Below are positions 43,388-52,400 of a stretch of DNA of 64,000 nt, piece by piece. This DNA comes from Pseudomonas sp. stari2. GTDB lineage: Bacteria > Pseudomonadota > Gammaproteobacteria > Pseudomonadales > Pseudomonadaceae. The stretch's first letter is position 1. The number at the start of each line of letters is the position of its first letter. Made by a program: the position numbers and the translations under genes. The stretch is from the NCBI RefSeq assembly GCF_040760005.1, contig NZ_CP099760.1, positions 124,001 to 188,000 on the forward strand, read 5' to 3'. A model generated the notes under the pieces. The model was not told the DNA's origin. It was given only the letters and a program-made list of their open reading frames with translations, and did not search any database.

Positions 43388-45366
43388 TGGGTGGCTCCTG
43401 GTTGAGCGGTGGTGCGCGCCGGCGTCGGGTCAGCCGGCAGCGTGAACGTACGCAGGTCGATGGTCGGCGCGTTGCTGCTGCCGCCCAGACGATGGTCGAG
43501 CACCAACAGTTTGGCTTTGCCCAGTCCCTGACTGAGCTGGCTGAGGTATTGCTCCAGCACGAAGGCCTGACCGGCGCTGGCGTAGGCTTTTTGTTCGGCG
43601 CTGAATTTCAGGCCCGCCGCGCGGGCAGTCGAGCTGGTTTCGTGGGCATTGGCGGTGGCTTGGTCGCGAGCGAGGCTGGCCTGCAACTGCGCCTGATTGC
43701 TCGCTTCGGCCGCCGCACCGCGTTCGCGAGAGATCAACGCCTGAGCACCGATCTGCGCCGCTTGCACGCTGTGATAAGCGTTGGCCGCACCGGCGGGTGG
43801 ATGAATCGCTTCAACCACAGTGGCGAGAATCTCTACACCGCTATCGAGTTTCTGCAGATCGTTTTGCACCGCGCGGCCGATCTCGTCAGCCAGCCCTACC
43901 CTGTCCTGCCCCAGCAAACCGTCGAGGGTGCGCGATGCAAAATCGTGGACCAGAATCCGGCTCGCGGTACTGCGGATCAACGTCGGCACATCCGCGCTGT
44001 TGTAGGTCGCGGCCAATGCCGCCTGATCGCTGAGGCCGATGCGATAGACGAAACGCACGTCCATGTTGACGATCTGGAAACTCTGTTGCTCGCCACGGCT
44101 GCTGGCGATGACCTGGGATTTGTCGTTGACGTGGCTGGCATCCCACAAGCGGTTGGCGGTAATCGGGGCCGGACCTTCCGCCGGATCCGGCTGAACCGGC
44201 GCCGGGTTCTCGCCGACACTGGTCGCCAGTTCGTGCACCACGCCGTTCTCCACACTCAACACCCGGCCCAGCGGCCACGGCAGGCCGGCATGCAAACCGG
44301 GGCCGAACACCTGCACCGGTTTGCCGAAGCGCTCGTAGATACCACGGCTTTGCAGTGGAATTTCATGAATGCCGGTAAGCAACCAGCCCACCGCCGCCAC
44401 CAGCACCAAGACCGGCAGGAATGCGCGGCGCATGTAACTGAAGGCCCAGATCTGCCGCAGATCAATACCGAAACGGTTGTGCAATTCGTGTTGCAAGGCG
44501 AGCAACGGTTGCGGCGGCCAACGTAGCAGATCGGCGACGAAACTGCGGGCCAGCAGCACCGGTTCAAGTTGTTCGCGACGCGGACTGAACAGCGACAACA
44601 CGGCACGCAGCAACAACTCCAACGCGACCAGTCCCGGCAGGATGCCGATCAACACAGCCAAACGCACGGGCCAGACGGATTTCTCGCTGGCAAACAGCAA
44701 GCACAGCGCACCCAATACCAGACTGATGATGACGACTCGAACCAACTGCGCCAGTGCTCCCGCCTCGGGCCATTGCGCCGGGTTTTCCTGAGCCAGTTGC
44801 CGCTCCAGCACCAGCAGACCGAACGCCAGCAGCAGCGAGATCGCCGCGCTGACAGACGCGGACAAACCCACTGCAGTCGGTTGCAGCGTGAGATTCCACA
44901 CCTGCTCGATGCCGAGCAACGCCAACAGCGCCAGACCGCCGAGCCATAATGTCGCCGCGCCAATCTGCCCCAGCACATGCAGGCTGCGTCGGCTAAGCCG
45001 ATCCAGCAGTCGCTCGTACCAGCCATCCGACGCGGGCGTCTCGTCAACAACAGTCACCGGTACCACCGGATTGATCACCCGCGCTCGCCAATCAGCCACC
45101 CACCACGACGATTGCAGCCCGGCGACCAGCACCAGCAACGCCGCGCTCTGATTGACCAACAGCGCCGGCCAAAGCGATTGAGAGGCGAACAGACCAACAA
45201 AAAACGCCAGCACCACCCCGGCCACGGCCAACCCACCGAGACCGATGGCCAACCGGCGCAGTCGGCGACCCTGGGTCGCCGCCTGCTGAAAGCGCGGCAG
45301 ACCGGTCACTTGCGTGCCATCAACGTCCAGATCGACTTGCATATCCCCCCAAAACCCTTGGCTCAC
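43384..45366 (-). CDS. Large polytopic SPFH/HflK-like protein
   Basis: 660 residues, twice the size of HflK. About six hydrophobic segments (roughly 39-60, 68-90, 131-151, 160-178, 200-216, 223-250) are followed by a cytoplasmic linker, a further membrane helix (316-331) and an SPFH domain (about 335-560; RGIYERFGKPVQVFGPGLHAGLPWPLGRV) with an Ala/Gln coiled coil and C-terminal LRTFTLPADPTPA. First gene of the four-gene operon. Start GTG 45366; an ATG at 45342 with a G-run upstream is an alternative. A Zur-like dyad lies 9 bp upstream of the GTG. Confidence 0.85.
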   Translation of the reverse strand: MSQGFWGDMQVDLDVDGTQVTGLPRFQQAATQGRRLRRLAIGLGGLAVAGVVLAFFVGLFASQSLWPALLVNQSAALLVLVAGLQSSWWVADWRARVINPVVPVTVVDETPASDGWYERLLDRLSRRSLHVLGQIGAATLWLGGLALLALLGIEQVWNLTLQPTAVGLSASVSAAISLLLAFGLLVLERQLAQENPAQWPEAGALAQLVRVVIISLVLGALCLLFASEKSVWPVRLAVLIGILPGLVALELLLRAVLSLFSPRREQLEPVLLARSFVADLLRWPPQPLLALQHELHNRFGIDLRQIWAFSYMRRAFLPVLVLVAAVGWLLTGIHEIPLQSRGIYERFGKPVQVFGPGLHAGLPWPLGRVLSVENGVVHELATSVGENPAPVQPDPAEGPAPITANRLWDASHVNDKSQVIASSRGEQQSFQIVNMDVRFVYRIGLSDQAALAATYNSADVPTLIRSTASRILVHDFASRTLDGLLGQDRVGLADEIGRAVQNDLQKLDSGVEILATVVEAIHPPAGAANAYHSVQAAQIGAQALISRERGAAAEASNQAQLQASLARDQATANAHETSSTARAAGLKFSAEQKAYASAGQAFVLEQYLSQLSQGLGKAKLLVLDHRLGGSSNAPTIDLRTFTLPADPTPARTTAQPGATH

Positions 45367-45374
45367 TGCTTAAC

Positions 45375-45391
45375 TCGTTACGATATAACGA
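45375..45391. promoter_or_regulatory. Zur-like dyad upstream of the SPFH/P-type ATPase operon
   Basis: TCGTTA (45375-45380), CGATA, TAACGA (45386-45391). The inner 15 bases match the TGTTATAnTATAACA pattern at 10 to 11 of 14 positions. The site lies 9 bp before the first gene of the operon. Could instead be the operator of another regulator. Confidence 0.4.
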
Positions 45392-45485
45392 AAGTAGTGA
45401 AATATTTGTACTCATTTGCACCATTCAAAGTCGCTGAACCTGTCGCGTTCCTGAAGCCTTGACCGAAATGTCCGGAAACGCACAT

Positions 45486-45499
45486 ATTACGTACGTAAT
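45486..45499. promoter_or_regulatory. Perfect 14-bp palindrome upstream of lpd3
   Basis: ATTACGTACGTAAT equals its own reverse complement and ends 37 bp before the lpd3 ATG. A dimeric regulator site is the natural reading; the protein is unknown. Confidence 0.5.
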
Positions 45500-45536
45500 T
45501 TTTAGCGATCCGCATTCTTCAGCCAGGAGTAAGCGC

Positions 45537-46937
45537 ATGAGCAACTATGACGTAGTGATTCTGGGCGGCGGGCCCGGCGGTTATAACGCAGCGATCCGCG
45601 CCGGCCAGTTGGGTCTCAAGGCCGCTTGCGTGGAGGGCCGCGCCACACTGGGCGGCACCTGCCTCAACGTCGGTTGCATGCCGTCCAAGGCGTTGTTGCA
45701 CGCGTCCGAACTGTACGATGCGGCAATGGGCGCGGAATTCGCCAACCTCGGCATCGAGGTCAAACCGACGCTCAACCTCGCGCAAATGATGAAGCAGAAG
45801 GACGAAAGCGTCGCCGGCCTGACCAAAGGCATCGAATTTCTGTTCCGCAAGAACAAGGTCGACTGGATCAAGGGCTGGGGCCATATCGATGGCCCCGGAA
45901 AAGTCAGCGTAACCGGCGATCAGGGCAACCGGATCGAACTGACCGCCACCGATATCGTCATCGCCACCGGTTCCGAGCCCACTCCCCTGCCCGGCGTGGC
46001 GATCGACAACCAGCGCATTCTAGATTCCACCGGCGCGTTGTCCTTGAGCGAAGTGCCCAAGCATCTGGTGGTGATCGGTGCCGGCGTGATTGGCCTCGAA
46101 CTCGGCTCGGTCTGGCGGCGACTCGGCGCGCAAGTGACCGTGGTGGAATACCTCGACCGCATCTGCCCCGGCGTCGACGGCGAAGCCGGCAAGACCCTGC
46201 AACGCTCGCTGAGCAAACAGGGCATCAGCTTCAAACTGAGTTCGAAAGTCACCAGCGCCACAACCTCGACCAGCGGCGTGCAACTGAGCATCGAACCGGC
46301 AGCCGGCGGCACCGCCGAGCTGCTGGAAGCCGATTACGTGCTGGTCGCCATCGGTCGCCGCCCCTACACCCAGGGGCTGGGGCTGGAGAACGTCGGCCTG
46401 AGCACCGACAAACGCGGCATGCTTGCCAACAAACACCATCGCACCGAAGCACCCGGCGTCTGGGTGATCGGTGATGTCACGTCCGGGCCGATGCTTGCCC
46501 ACAAGGCCGAAGACGAAGCCATGGCCTGCATTGAGCAGATCGCCGGCAAGGCGGGCGAGGTCAACTACGACCTGATTCCCAACGTGATCTACACCCGACC
46601 GGAGCTGGCCAGTGTCGGCAAGACCGAGGAGCAGCTCAAGGCTGAAGGCCGGGCCTACAAGGTCGGCAAATTCCCGTTCACTGCCAACAGCCGGGCGAAG
46701 ATCAATCACGAGACCGAGGGCTTTGCCAAAGTCCTCGCCGACGCGCACACCGACGAAGTCCTCGGCGTGCACTTGGTCGGCCCGAGCGTCAGTGAAATGA
46801 TCGGCGAGTATTGCGTGGCCATGGAATTCAGCGCGTCGGCCGAAGACATCGCCCTGACCTGTCACCCTCACCCGACCCGTTCCGAGGCGCTGCGTCAGGC
46901 AGCGATGAATGTCGAGGGCATGGCGACGCAGATGTAA
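45537..46937 (+). CDS. lpd3: Dihydrolipoyl dehydrogenase (Lpd3 type)
   Basis: 466 residues. FAD-binding DVVILGGGPGGYNAAIRAGQLG, redox-active GGTCLNVGCMPSKALL (two Cys), NAD-binding VVIGAGVIGLELGSVWRR, FAD second motif GVWVIGDVTSGPMLAHKAEDE, and C-terminal CHPHPTRSEAL with the catalytic His-Glu pair. It re-oxidises lipoyl groups. It stands alone, not next to pyruvate or 2-oxoglutarate dehydrogenase genes, so it is the third isoenzyme (Lpd3). AGGAG lies 7 nt before ATG 45537. An upstream in-frame start at 45459 would add 26 residues and is not supported. Confidence 0.93.
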   Translation: MSNYDVVILGGGPGGYNAAIRAGQLGLKAACVEGRATLGGTCLNVGCMPSKALLHASELYDAAMGAEFANLGIEVKPTLNLAQMMKQKDESVAGLTKGIEFLFRKNKVDWIKGWGHIDGPGKVSVTGDQGNRIELTATDIVIATGSEPTPLPGVAIDNQRILDSTGALSLSEVPKHLVVIGAGVIGLELGSVWRRLGAQVTVVEYLDRICPGVDGEAGKTLQRSLSKQGISFKLSSKVTSATTSTSGVQLSIEPAAGGTAELLEADYVLVAIGRRPYTQGLGLENVGLSTDKRGMLANKHHRTEAPGVWVIGDVTSGPMLAHKAEDEAMACIEQIAGKAGEVNYDLIPNVIYTRPELASVGKTEEQLKAEGRAYKVGKFPFTANSRAKINHETEGFAKVLADAHTDEVLGVHLVGPSVSEMIGEYCVAMEFSASAEDIALTCHPHPTRSEALRQAAMNVEGMATQM

Positions 46938-46948
46938 GCACTGTGCGA

Positions 46949-46975
46949 ATACTTCCCGCGCAATGCGGGAAGTAT
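46949..46975. terminator. Hairpin between lpd3 and the Lrp regulator
   Basis: ATACTTCCCGC (46949-46959), loop GCAAT, GCGGGAAGTAT (46965-46975): a perfect 11-bp stem between convergent genes, overlapping the last base of the Lrp gene stop. Confidence 0.65.
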
Positions 46976-47448
46976 CAGGATGGCAGATGTCCCAGCGGCA
47001 ACGCTCCCGGGGTCTTCACCGTGTGAATCGCGAAATTGCTGCGAATGTCGCTCCCCCCCGGCAGTTTCAGCAGACAACCGGTTAAAAAACGGTCGTAGGC
47101 GCGCAGATCCGGCACCACCACTTGCAGCAGAAAGTCCGATTCCCCGGACACAAGAAACGCTGAAATAACCTCCGGCAACGCCGTCACCGCTCGGTGAAAC
47201 GCCTCGGCCTGTTCATCGTTGTGCCGTTCCACCTTGACCCCGACGAACACCGTCAGCCCCAGCCCCACCTCGTCACGGTCCAGGTTCGCCTGATAGCCGC
47301 GAATCACCCCCGCCTCCTCCAGCATCCGCACCCGACGCAGGCACGGCGACGCAGACAAACCGATTTCGTCCGCCAGTTGCACATTGCTCAGGCGCCCGTC
47401 CCGTTGCAGCGCGGCGAGAATCTTGCGATCGAAGGCGTCGAGTTTCAT
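46975..47448 (-). CDS. Lrp/AsnC-family transcriptional regulator
   Basis: 157 residues. An N-terminal helix-turn-helix (LDAFDRKILAALQRDGRLSNVQLADEIGLSASPCLRRVRMLEE) is followed by an AsnC ligand-binding ferredoxin-like domain (about 65-150; ISAFLVSGESDFLLQVVVPDLRAYDRF). Probably controls the divergent LysE-type exporter, a common arrangement for Lrp-like regulators that sense amino acids. A CCACGTGG palindrome lies at 47501-47508 in the intergenic region. Confidence 0.9.
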   Translation of the reverse strand: MKLDAFDRKILAALQRDGRLSNVQLADEIGLSASPCLRRVRMLEEAGVIRGYQANLDRDEVGLGLTVFVGVKVERHNDEQAEAFHRAVTALPEVISAFLVSGESDFLLQVVVPDLRAYDRFLTGCLLKLPGGSDIRSNFAIHTVKTPGALPLGHLPS

Positions 47449-47591
47449 GGTTGGCAGATCCTGATGGTGTAAGCGCGAAAAGAAAGCAGGTTATGCCAAT
47501 CCACGTGGTTATAGAAGCGAACTACGCAAGCACCTGCCCTGCCCCTCGGTCATAGACTGATTGCACCGAATCGACAACGAAAGGGTGCGAC

Positions 47592-48221
47592 ATGGCAAGT
47601 CTCTGGCTGTTTTTCCTGGCTTTGGCGGCGGTCTATCTGCTGCCCGGCCCGGACATGATCCTGCTGTTGCAGACCGGTGCCCGCCAGGGTCGCGGTGCAG
47701 CACTGGCCACGGCAGTGGGGTTGGCGGTTGCCCGAGGTTGTCATGTCGCGCTCGCAGCGTTGGGGCTGGCGGCGCTGTTCAAGGCTGCACCGTGGACGTT
47801 CGATGCGGTGCGGATGGCCGGGGCCGCGTACTTGCTGTGGATCGGCATTCAATGCCTGCGCACCACGCTGCTGCCGGATCTGAACGCTGGCACCGTATCG
47901 GACGGCCATGGGCAGTGGCGCGCAGCGATCCGTCGTGGCCTGCTGACCAATCTGCTCAACCCGAAAGCCTTGCTGTTCTGCTCGGTGCTGCTGCCGCAGT
48001 TCATCGTGGCAGATGGCGCACCGGTGCTGACACAGTTTGCGGCGCTCGGCGCGATGCTGGTGGCCGCAGGATTGCTGTTCGACAGCGCCTATGCCTTGCT
48101 CGGCACGGCGCTGGGCCGCTGGCTGAAACACAGCCCGACGGCCCAACGGGTGCAGCAGTGGTTATTCGGCAGCCTGTTGATCGGCTTTGCCGTGCGCCTG
48201 ACCTTCGTGCAGCAGGCTTAG
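47592..48221 (+). CDS. LysE/RhtB-family amino-acid exporter
   Basis: 209 residues, about six membrane helices. Family motif: YLLPGPDMILLLQTGARQGRGAALATAVG near the N-terminus and RRGLLTNLLNPKALLFCSVLLPQF in the middle. It pumps an amino acid or related compound out of the cell; the substrate is not shown. The divergent Lrp regulator is the likely controller. Ends 4 nt into the converging TPR gene. Confidence 0.88.
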   Translation: MASLWLFFLALAAVYLLPGPDMILLLQTGARQGRGAALATAVGLAVARGCHVALAALGLAALFKAAPWTFDAVRMAGAAYLLWIGIQCLRTTLLPDLNAGTVSDGHGQWRAAIRRGLLTNLLNPKALLFCSVLLPQFIVADGAPVLTQFAALGAMLVAAGLLFDSAYALLGTALGRWLKHSPTAQRVQQWLFGSLLIGFAVRLTFVQQA

Positions 48222-50353
48222 GTTTTACGGGCCTTGCGCTGACGGCGGGTAACCAGCAACAACACAGCGGCCGTGAACGCGACAATCGCACCGATCACCG
48301 GCCACTTGTAAGGACGCAGTGTCGAGCGCACCGAATCGGTCACCTGGGTGACATAGCGCTTGTCGGCGTTTTCGAAGTCCGGATACGGGCACTGATGACC
48401 GAAATCCACGGCCCATGGAACGTAAGGCCCTTCATCGACATAGCGCTTGTACAACGCACTTTGCTCTTCCAGGCTGCTGTTCCAGCCGGCGGCCGAACAC
48501 AGCACGGCGGCGAATGCCTGGCTGGTGTGCGGCAGGTTGTCTGCCGCACGACTGGCCAGCGCCGTGGCAACGAACCGGTAGTGATAGCGCTCATCCGGCT
48601 GTGCTTCGCTGGCCTTCTGCCGTTGCACCTCGGCTTCGCTTACCAGCGGCCCGACCTTCAGCGCGGTGGTTTCCAGGCTGTAGTTGCCGCCGAAGGTCGC
48701 GTAATCCGGGGCCATTTCGTAGCCCAGGATATCCATGCCCCACTCGCGGGCCGTCCACGCGGCATTGAACAGCGCACTGGCACGCTTGGTCGGCCACCAC
48801 GCTGAATCGGCTTTCATCCGTTGCTGGCCGTAGAGCCGGGCCTTGTGCTGCAGATCGGGATTGTCGAAATAGCCGACCGCCTCTTCGTAGTGACCCTCAC
48901 GCAACAAGCGTCGCCCCAGCAGATTGCGCAGGCTGGCGGCCACCGGCAGCGGCACGTAATTGTCTCGATCCTGCTGGCTCAGCGCGGGCGGCGCCGGAAC
49001 CTTGGCATCGACATACTGTTTGAGCTCATCAAGCGTCAGCACCCGCTCGGCCACGGTCGCAGCGTCGAACCAGTAAATGCTCTGGCTGCGATACAACTGA
49101 TCGAACGCCTGCAGATACTCGCCACGTTGCAGCGCCAGAATCGCGCTTTCACCTTCGACCCGGCATTTAGGCTGAAGGGATTCCAGATTCCAGTCGGCGG
49201 TACGCCGTTCACCCCAGGACTCGTCCTGCGGGAAGGCTTGCGCGGCTTTGGCATAAGCCGCTGCAGCGGCGTTTTTATCACCGTCGCGCACCGCCAGTTT
49301 CGCCCGCAGCCACCACGCCAGGCCGCTGTCGCCGGCGTGTTCGAGGAACGCCTTGGCGCTGGCGTAATCGCCCTGTTGATAATTCATGGCCGCCAGGCGA
49401 TCCGCGTTATCGAGGCTGCCACGGGTACTTTCCTGCAAGGCCTTGATCAGTTTTTTCTCGTTCGGCGGCTCATCGCCGAACGACCAGCCGATCCGGCTGA
49501 TCAGCGAGGCGGTGACCAATTGCTGCACCGCTTTGCCACGCAGCAACTTTGCCAGCCGATCTTCCGGCTCTTCGGCCAGATCGTTCATCAACAGCTTCAA
49601 CGAGGTGTAGCCGACGTTCGAACCGTGCAGGTTTTGCGTGGCGTAGAGCTCGATGGCTTTGTCCCAACTGCCCGCCATGCGCAGCGCTCGTGCTTCTTCG
49701 CCGAGGCTGGCCACGCCCAGCTCCAGCGGATCGCTGAAACCGTCGATGCTCAGTTGCCGCGTCTGGCGGAAGGCTTCGATGGCGTTTTCCAACGCCTCAA
49801 GCGCATCACCCGCTTCGCTGCTCATGGCGAAGAACGCCCGGCCCAGCGAGTAAGCGGCCCAGGTGCTGCGCAGCGCGCGTTGATCGGCCGGCAGCGCCAG
49901 CAACTGGCGGAAATACTCGACGGCCAGTTGATGATCGCCAGCGCCGAATGCCACGGCGCCCGCCACATACAGACGCAGTTCCGCCGGCAGGCTTGCACCC
50001 TGCACTTCGACCTGACGCGCATCGGTGAGGCTGCGCAGTTGTTTGACCAGCGCCTGCTGCTCCGCGCTCAGGCCCTGCTGCTCGGCCTTCTCGCGCAGTT
50101 CAGCGGGCTCATTCGGTTCGCCATAGGTGTCGTCCGGGTTGTAGGTGACCGCCGTGACGTTCTTCAGCCCGGGAATGGCTTTGCCGAGGCGACTGATCTC
50201 GAACCTGAAGTTGCCCTCCGGCAGTTCCGCCAGCGATTGCCCGCGATCGTCGAGCAGACGCATCGGGAAATCCGGGCCGCAGGCCAGCGCCGATCCCAGC
50301 GGCAGGCTGAGGCTCAGGCAAAGCAGATGGCGGGGCCAGTTACGGGTCAACAT
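48218..50353 (-). CDS. Large periplasmic TPR-repeat protein with C-terminal anchor
   Basis: 711 residues. A signal peptide (MLTRNWPRHLLCLSLSLPLGSALA, cleavage before CGPDFP, possibly a lipobox) precedes several TPR-like helical pairs (about 145-430; YVAGAVAFGAGDHQLAVEYFRQLLALPADQ, then repeats near AMNYQQGDYASAKAFLEHAGDSG). A C-terminal transmembrane helix (about 683-703; WPVIGAIVAFTAAVLLLVTRR) ends in a basic tail. I do not recognise a named family. AAGGAGG lies 5 nt before ATG 50353. It overlaps the 3' end of the DUF3142 gene by 14 nt, so the two are translationally coupled and probably act together. Confidence 0.8.
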   Translation of the reverse strand: MLTRNWPRHLLCLSLSLPLGSALACGPDFPMRLLDDRGQSLAELPEGNFRFEISRLGKAIPGLKNVTAVTYNPDDTYGEPNEPAELREKAEQQGLSAEQQALVKQLRSLTDARQVEVQGASLPAELRLYVAGAVAFGAGDHQLAVEYFRQLLALPADQRALRSTWAAYSLGRAFFAMSSEAGDALEALENAIEAFRQTRQLSIDGFSDPLELGVASLGEEARALRMAGSWDKAIELYATQNLHGSNVGYTSLKLLMNDLAEEPEDRLAKLLRGKAVQQLVTASLISRIGWSFGDEPPNEKKLIKALQESTRGSLDNADRLAAMNYQQGDYASAKAFLEHAGDSGLAWWLRAKLAVRDGDKNAAAAAYAKAAQAFPQDESWGERRTADWNLESLQPKCRVEGESAILALQRGEYLQAFDQLYRSQSIYWFDAATVAERVLTLDELKQYVDAKVPAPPALSQQDRDNYVPLPVAASLRNLLGRRLLREGHYEEAVGYFDNPDLQHKARLYGQQRMKADSAWWPTKRASALFNAAWTAREWGMDILGYEMAPDYATFGGNYSLETTALKVGPLVSEAEVQRQKASEAQPDERYHYRFVATALASRAADNLPHTSQAFAAVLCSAAGWNSSLEEQSALYKRYVDEGPYVPWAVDFGHQCPYPDFENADKRYVTQVTDSVRSTLRPYKWPVIGAIVAFTAAVLLLVTRRQRKARKT

Positions 50354-51533
50354 GCGAACCTCCTTGATCAATATTTGCGCAACGTGCCCAACCGATCGCA
50401 CGCTGCCCGCCCGCCGGCAATCGGCCGTCGCGCAGGCGGGTGAAGGTAAGCAGATCCGCAGTCTGTTGCAATGCATAACCGGCGAGCGCGTCAGCGCCTT
50501 CGCAACCCCGGCCGTTGACGGTGATGCGGGCGGGCCAGGCGCTGTCGAGGTTACCGACGTTATGCAGGGCGATGTCTTGCAGGCCGTTGTGTTCGGTGAA
50601 CGTCAGGCCGAGCCGGCTGCTCAACGCATCACCTCGGGCGACCGCCCGCAGCGTACTCAGACTCCAGGCCCTGCGGTCGTTGGCCAGCGGCAAGCGAAAC
50701 CAGATCAGACCGGCCAGATGTGCCGGGCGATCCTCGCGTAATTCACTGGCCAGCCGGCTCAGTTGCTGTGGATCGGCGAGCAACTCGCGTCGCTCGCCGC
50801 TGCGTTCCAGCGTGACTTCACTCTCCACCACCGGGGCGCCACCGGCGTCCGGCAACAGCGCCACACCGTAGGCGGGCAGCGCCAGGTAGAACGGTCTGTC
50901 GGTCACCCTCCCCCAGGCGTTGGCCCAGCGCCGGGCCTGCTCGGGGTCGAACAGACCACGATGCGGATCGCTGACGGCGTGCACCTGCAACACACTGCTG
51001 TCGACGGTCGCCAGCAGCGTCGGTAATTGCGGGCTGTCGAGCCAGGCGGGCAACGCGGTGATGCTCAAGGGCAGGTTGGCCGGCAATGCGCCGCGCAAAT
51101 GAACGAGGAACCTGGTGTAGTCCGGCAATCGGGCATTGCCGGCGTCATGGTCGATCTCGACGCCGCTCGGGGTCAGCCCCCGCCCTTGCCAGTCGGCGAG
51201 CACCTGAAGGATCTGCGCCGTGACGGCTTGCTGGTCGAGCGCCTTGAGCTGGCCGTCGAGGCGAATCACCGCAATCAGCGGTCGGGCATCCTGCTTCAGC
51301 AGCGCGAAATCGACTCGCGCCCGACTCCATCCGGCATTCGGGAAGGCTTGCAGCGCCAACACCCGAAGCGTCGAGAAGTCGCCATGACTGTCCTTCAGGG
51401 CAAGTTCATGGGCCGGCGTCCATTGCCGTTGCCAGACGTAGAGTTGCTGGTCGAGCGGCGCGGCGTCCTGGCGTTCACAGGCACTCAGCAGCAACATGGC
51501 CATCACGGCTGACCACCCGATAAAAAAGCGCAT
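50340..51533 (-). CDS. DUF3142 lipoprotein
   Basis: 397 residues. A lipoprotein signal with lipobox LLLSAC (Cys at about 19) precedes DUF3142, recognisable from LYVWQRQWTPAHELAL, GVEIDHDAGNARLPDYTRFL, VDSSVLQVHAV and the TIM-barrel-like PFYLALPAYGVALL. Related in fold to glycoside hydrolases; enzymatic activity is not shown. It precedes the TPR gene on the same strand; 48 nt separate it from the methyltransferase gene upstream, so it might belong to the following glycan operon. Confidence 0.82.
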   Translation of the reverse strand: MRFFIGWSAVMAMLLLSACERQDAAPLDQQLYVWQRQWTPAHELALKDSHGDFSTLRVLALQAFPNAGWSRARVDFALLKQDARPLIAVIRLDGQLKALDQQAVTAQILQVLADWQGRGLTPSGVEIDHDAGNARLPDYTRFLVHLRGALPANLPLSITALPAWLDSPQLPTLLATVDSSVLQVHAVSDPHRGLFDPEQARRWANAWGRVTDRPFYLALPAYGVALLPDAGGAPVVESEVTLERSGERRELLADPQQLSRLASELREDRPAHLAGLIWFRLPLANDRRAWSLSTLRAVARGDALSSRLGLTFTEHNGLQDIALHNVGNLDSAWPARITVNGRGCEGADALAGYALQQTADLLTFTRLRDGRLPAGGQRAIGWARCANIDQGGSHVDP

Positions 51534-51581
51534 ACCTTGCAGATCCCTGAAACATCAGGCTGCAAGGTTACACAAAAGCAC

Positions 51582-52400
51582 TCAGGGCTTACGGGCGATG
51601 ATCACCTGACTTTTCGCCACCACCGCATCCAGTGCCTGCTTGATCTGCGCGCCGCGCGGCGAGTCGAGCACCGCTTGCCAGGTCTCGGCCCAATGGTTGA
51701 GCAGCGGATGATCCGGGTTGCTGAATTCGACCTTGGCTTCCCAGAACAACATCATCCACATCGACCAGTAAAACCCGTACTGGCTGTGGCTGATGATCTC
51801 CAACCCTGCCTCGCTGACCATCGCCTTGAACTGCTCTTCACTGATGATGCGAATGTGGTTGGGCTTCTGGAAATACTCCGGTGCGGCGATGTCTTTCTGC
51901 AAATCTTCGGAACTGGGGTGCGGCACGCTCAGCAGGTACAGCGCACCCGACTGGCCGACACGTACCAGTTCGGCAAGGAACTGTGCCGGGTCATCGACGT
52001 GTTCGATGACTTCAGTGGACACCACGCGCGTGGCGGTGCCATCGGCGATCGGCAGCGGGTTGCAGTCGGTGACGTGGCACTCGACGCCGCGGGCCGGTGT
52101 ATCGCTCAAGCGCTGGCGGGTGGCTTCGACCTTGGCGCCATCGATGTCGGCGATGATGATTTTCGCCCCGCGCATGCCACAGAAATGGACGTTGCCACCG
52201 TCGCCACAACCGACGTCGAGCAAGGTGTCATCGGCGGTCACCGGAAAGCCTTTGAACAGCTCGCCGGTCTCCTGGTTGAACCAGCCACTGAGCATTGCAT
52301 CGTGCAAGCCGAGCATATACGGATCGACTTTGTCGGCAGCAGGCTGCGCGGCTACCGGGACGGACGTCGGCGCCGTGAGTTTCTTCAAAAGGCTCAGCAT
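51582..52400 (-). CDS. SAM-dependent methyltransferase (class I)
   Basis: 272 residues. Rossmann motif I LLDVGCGDGGNVHF, then IIIADIDGAKVEATRQRLSD, acidic VEVIEHVDDP-like VSTEVIEHVDDPAQFLAELV and post-motif LYLLSVPHPSSEDLQK. The C-terminus FYWSMWMMLFWEAKVEF is aromatic. Probably methylates a sugar in a surface glycan, given that glycosyltransferase and acyltransferase genes overlap it. The start overlaps the upstream acyltransferase stop by 7 nt. Confidence 0.85.
   Translation of the reverse strand: MLSLLKKLTAPTSVPVAAQPAADKVDPYMLGLHDAMLSGWFNQETGELFKGFPVTADDTLLDVGCGDGGNVHFCGMRGAKIIIADIDGAKVEATRQRLSDTPARGVECHVTDCNPLPIADGTATRVVSTEVIEHVDDPAQFLAELVRVGQSGALYLLSVPHPSSEDLQKDIAAPEYFQKPNHIRIISEEQFKAMVSEAGLEIISHSQYGFYWSMWMMLFWEAKVEFSNPDHPLLNHWAETWQAVLDSPRGAQIKQALDAVVAKSQVIIARKP

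Noticed and set aside
47501..47508. CCACGTGG palindrome upstream of lysE
   Set aside because: Too short and lacks the GTT/AAC flanks of parS; may be a regulator site but not listed separately.
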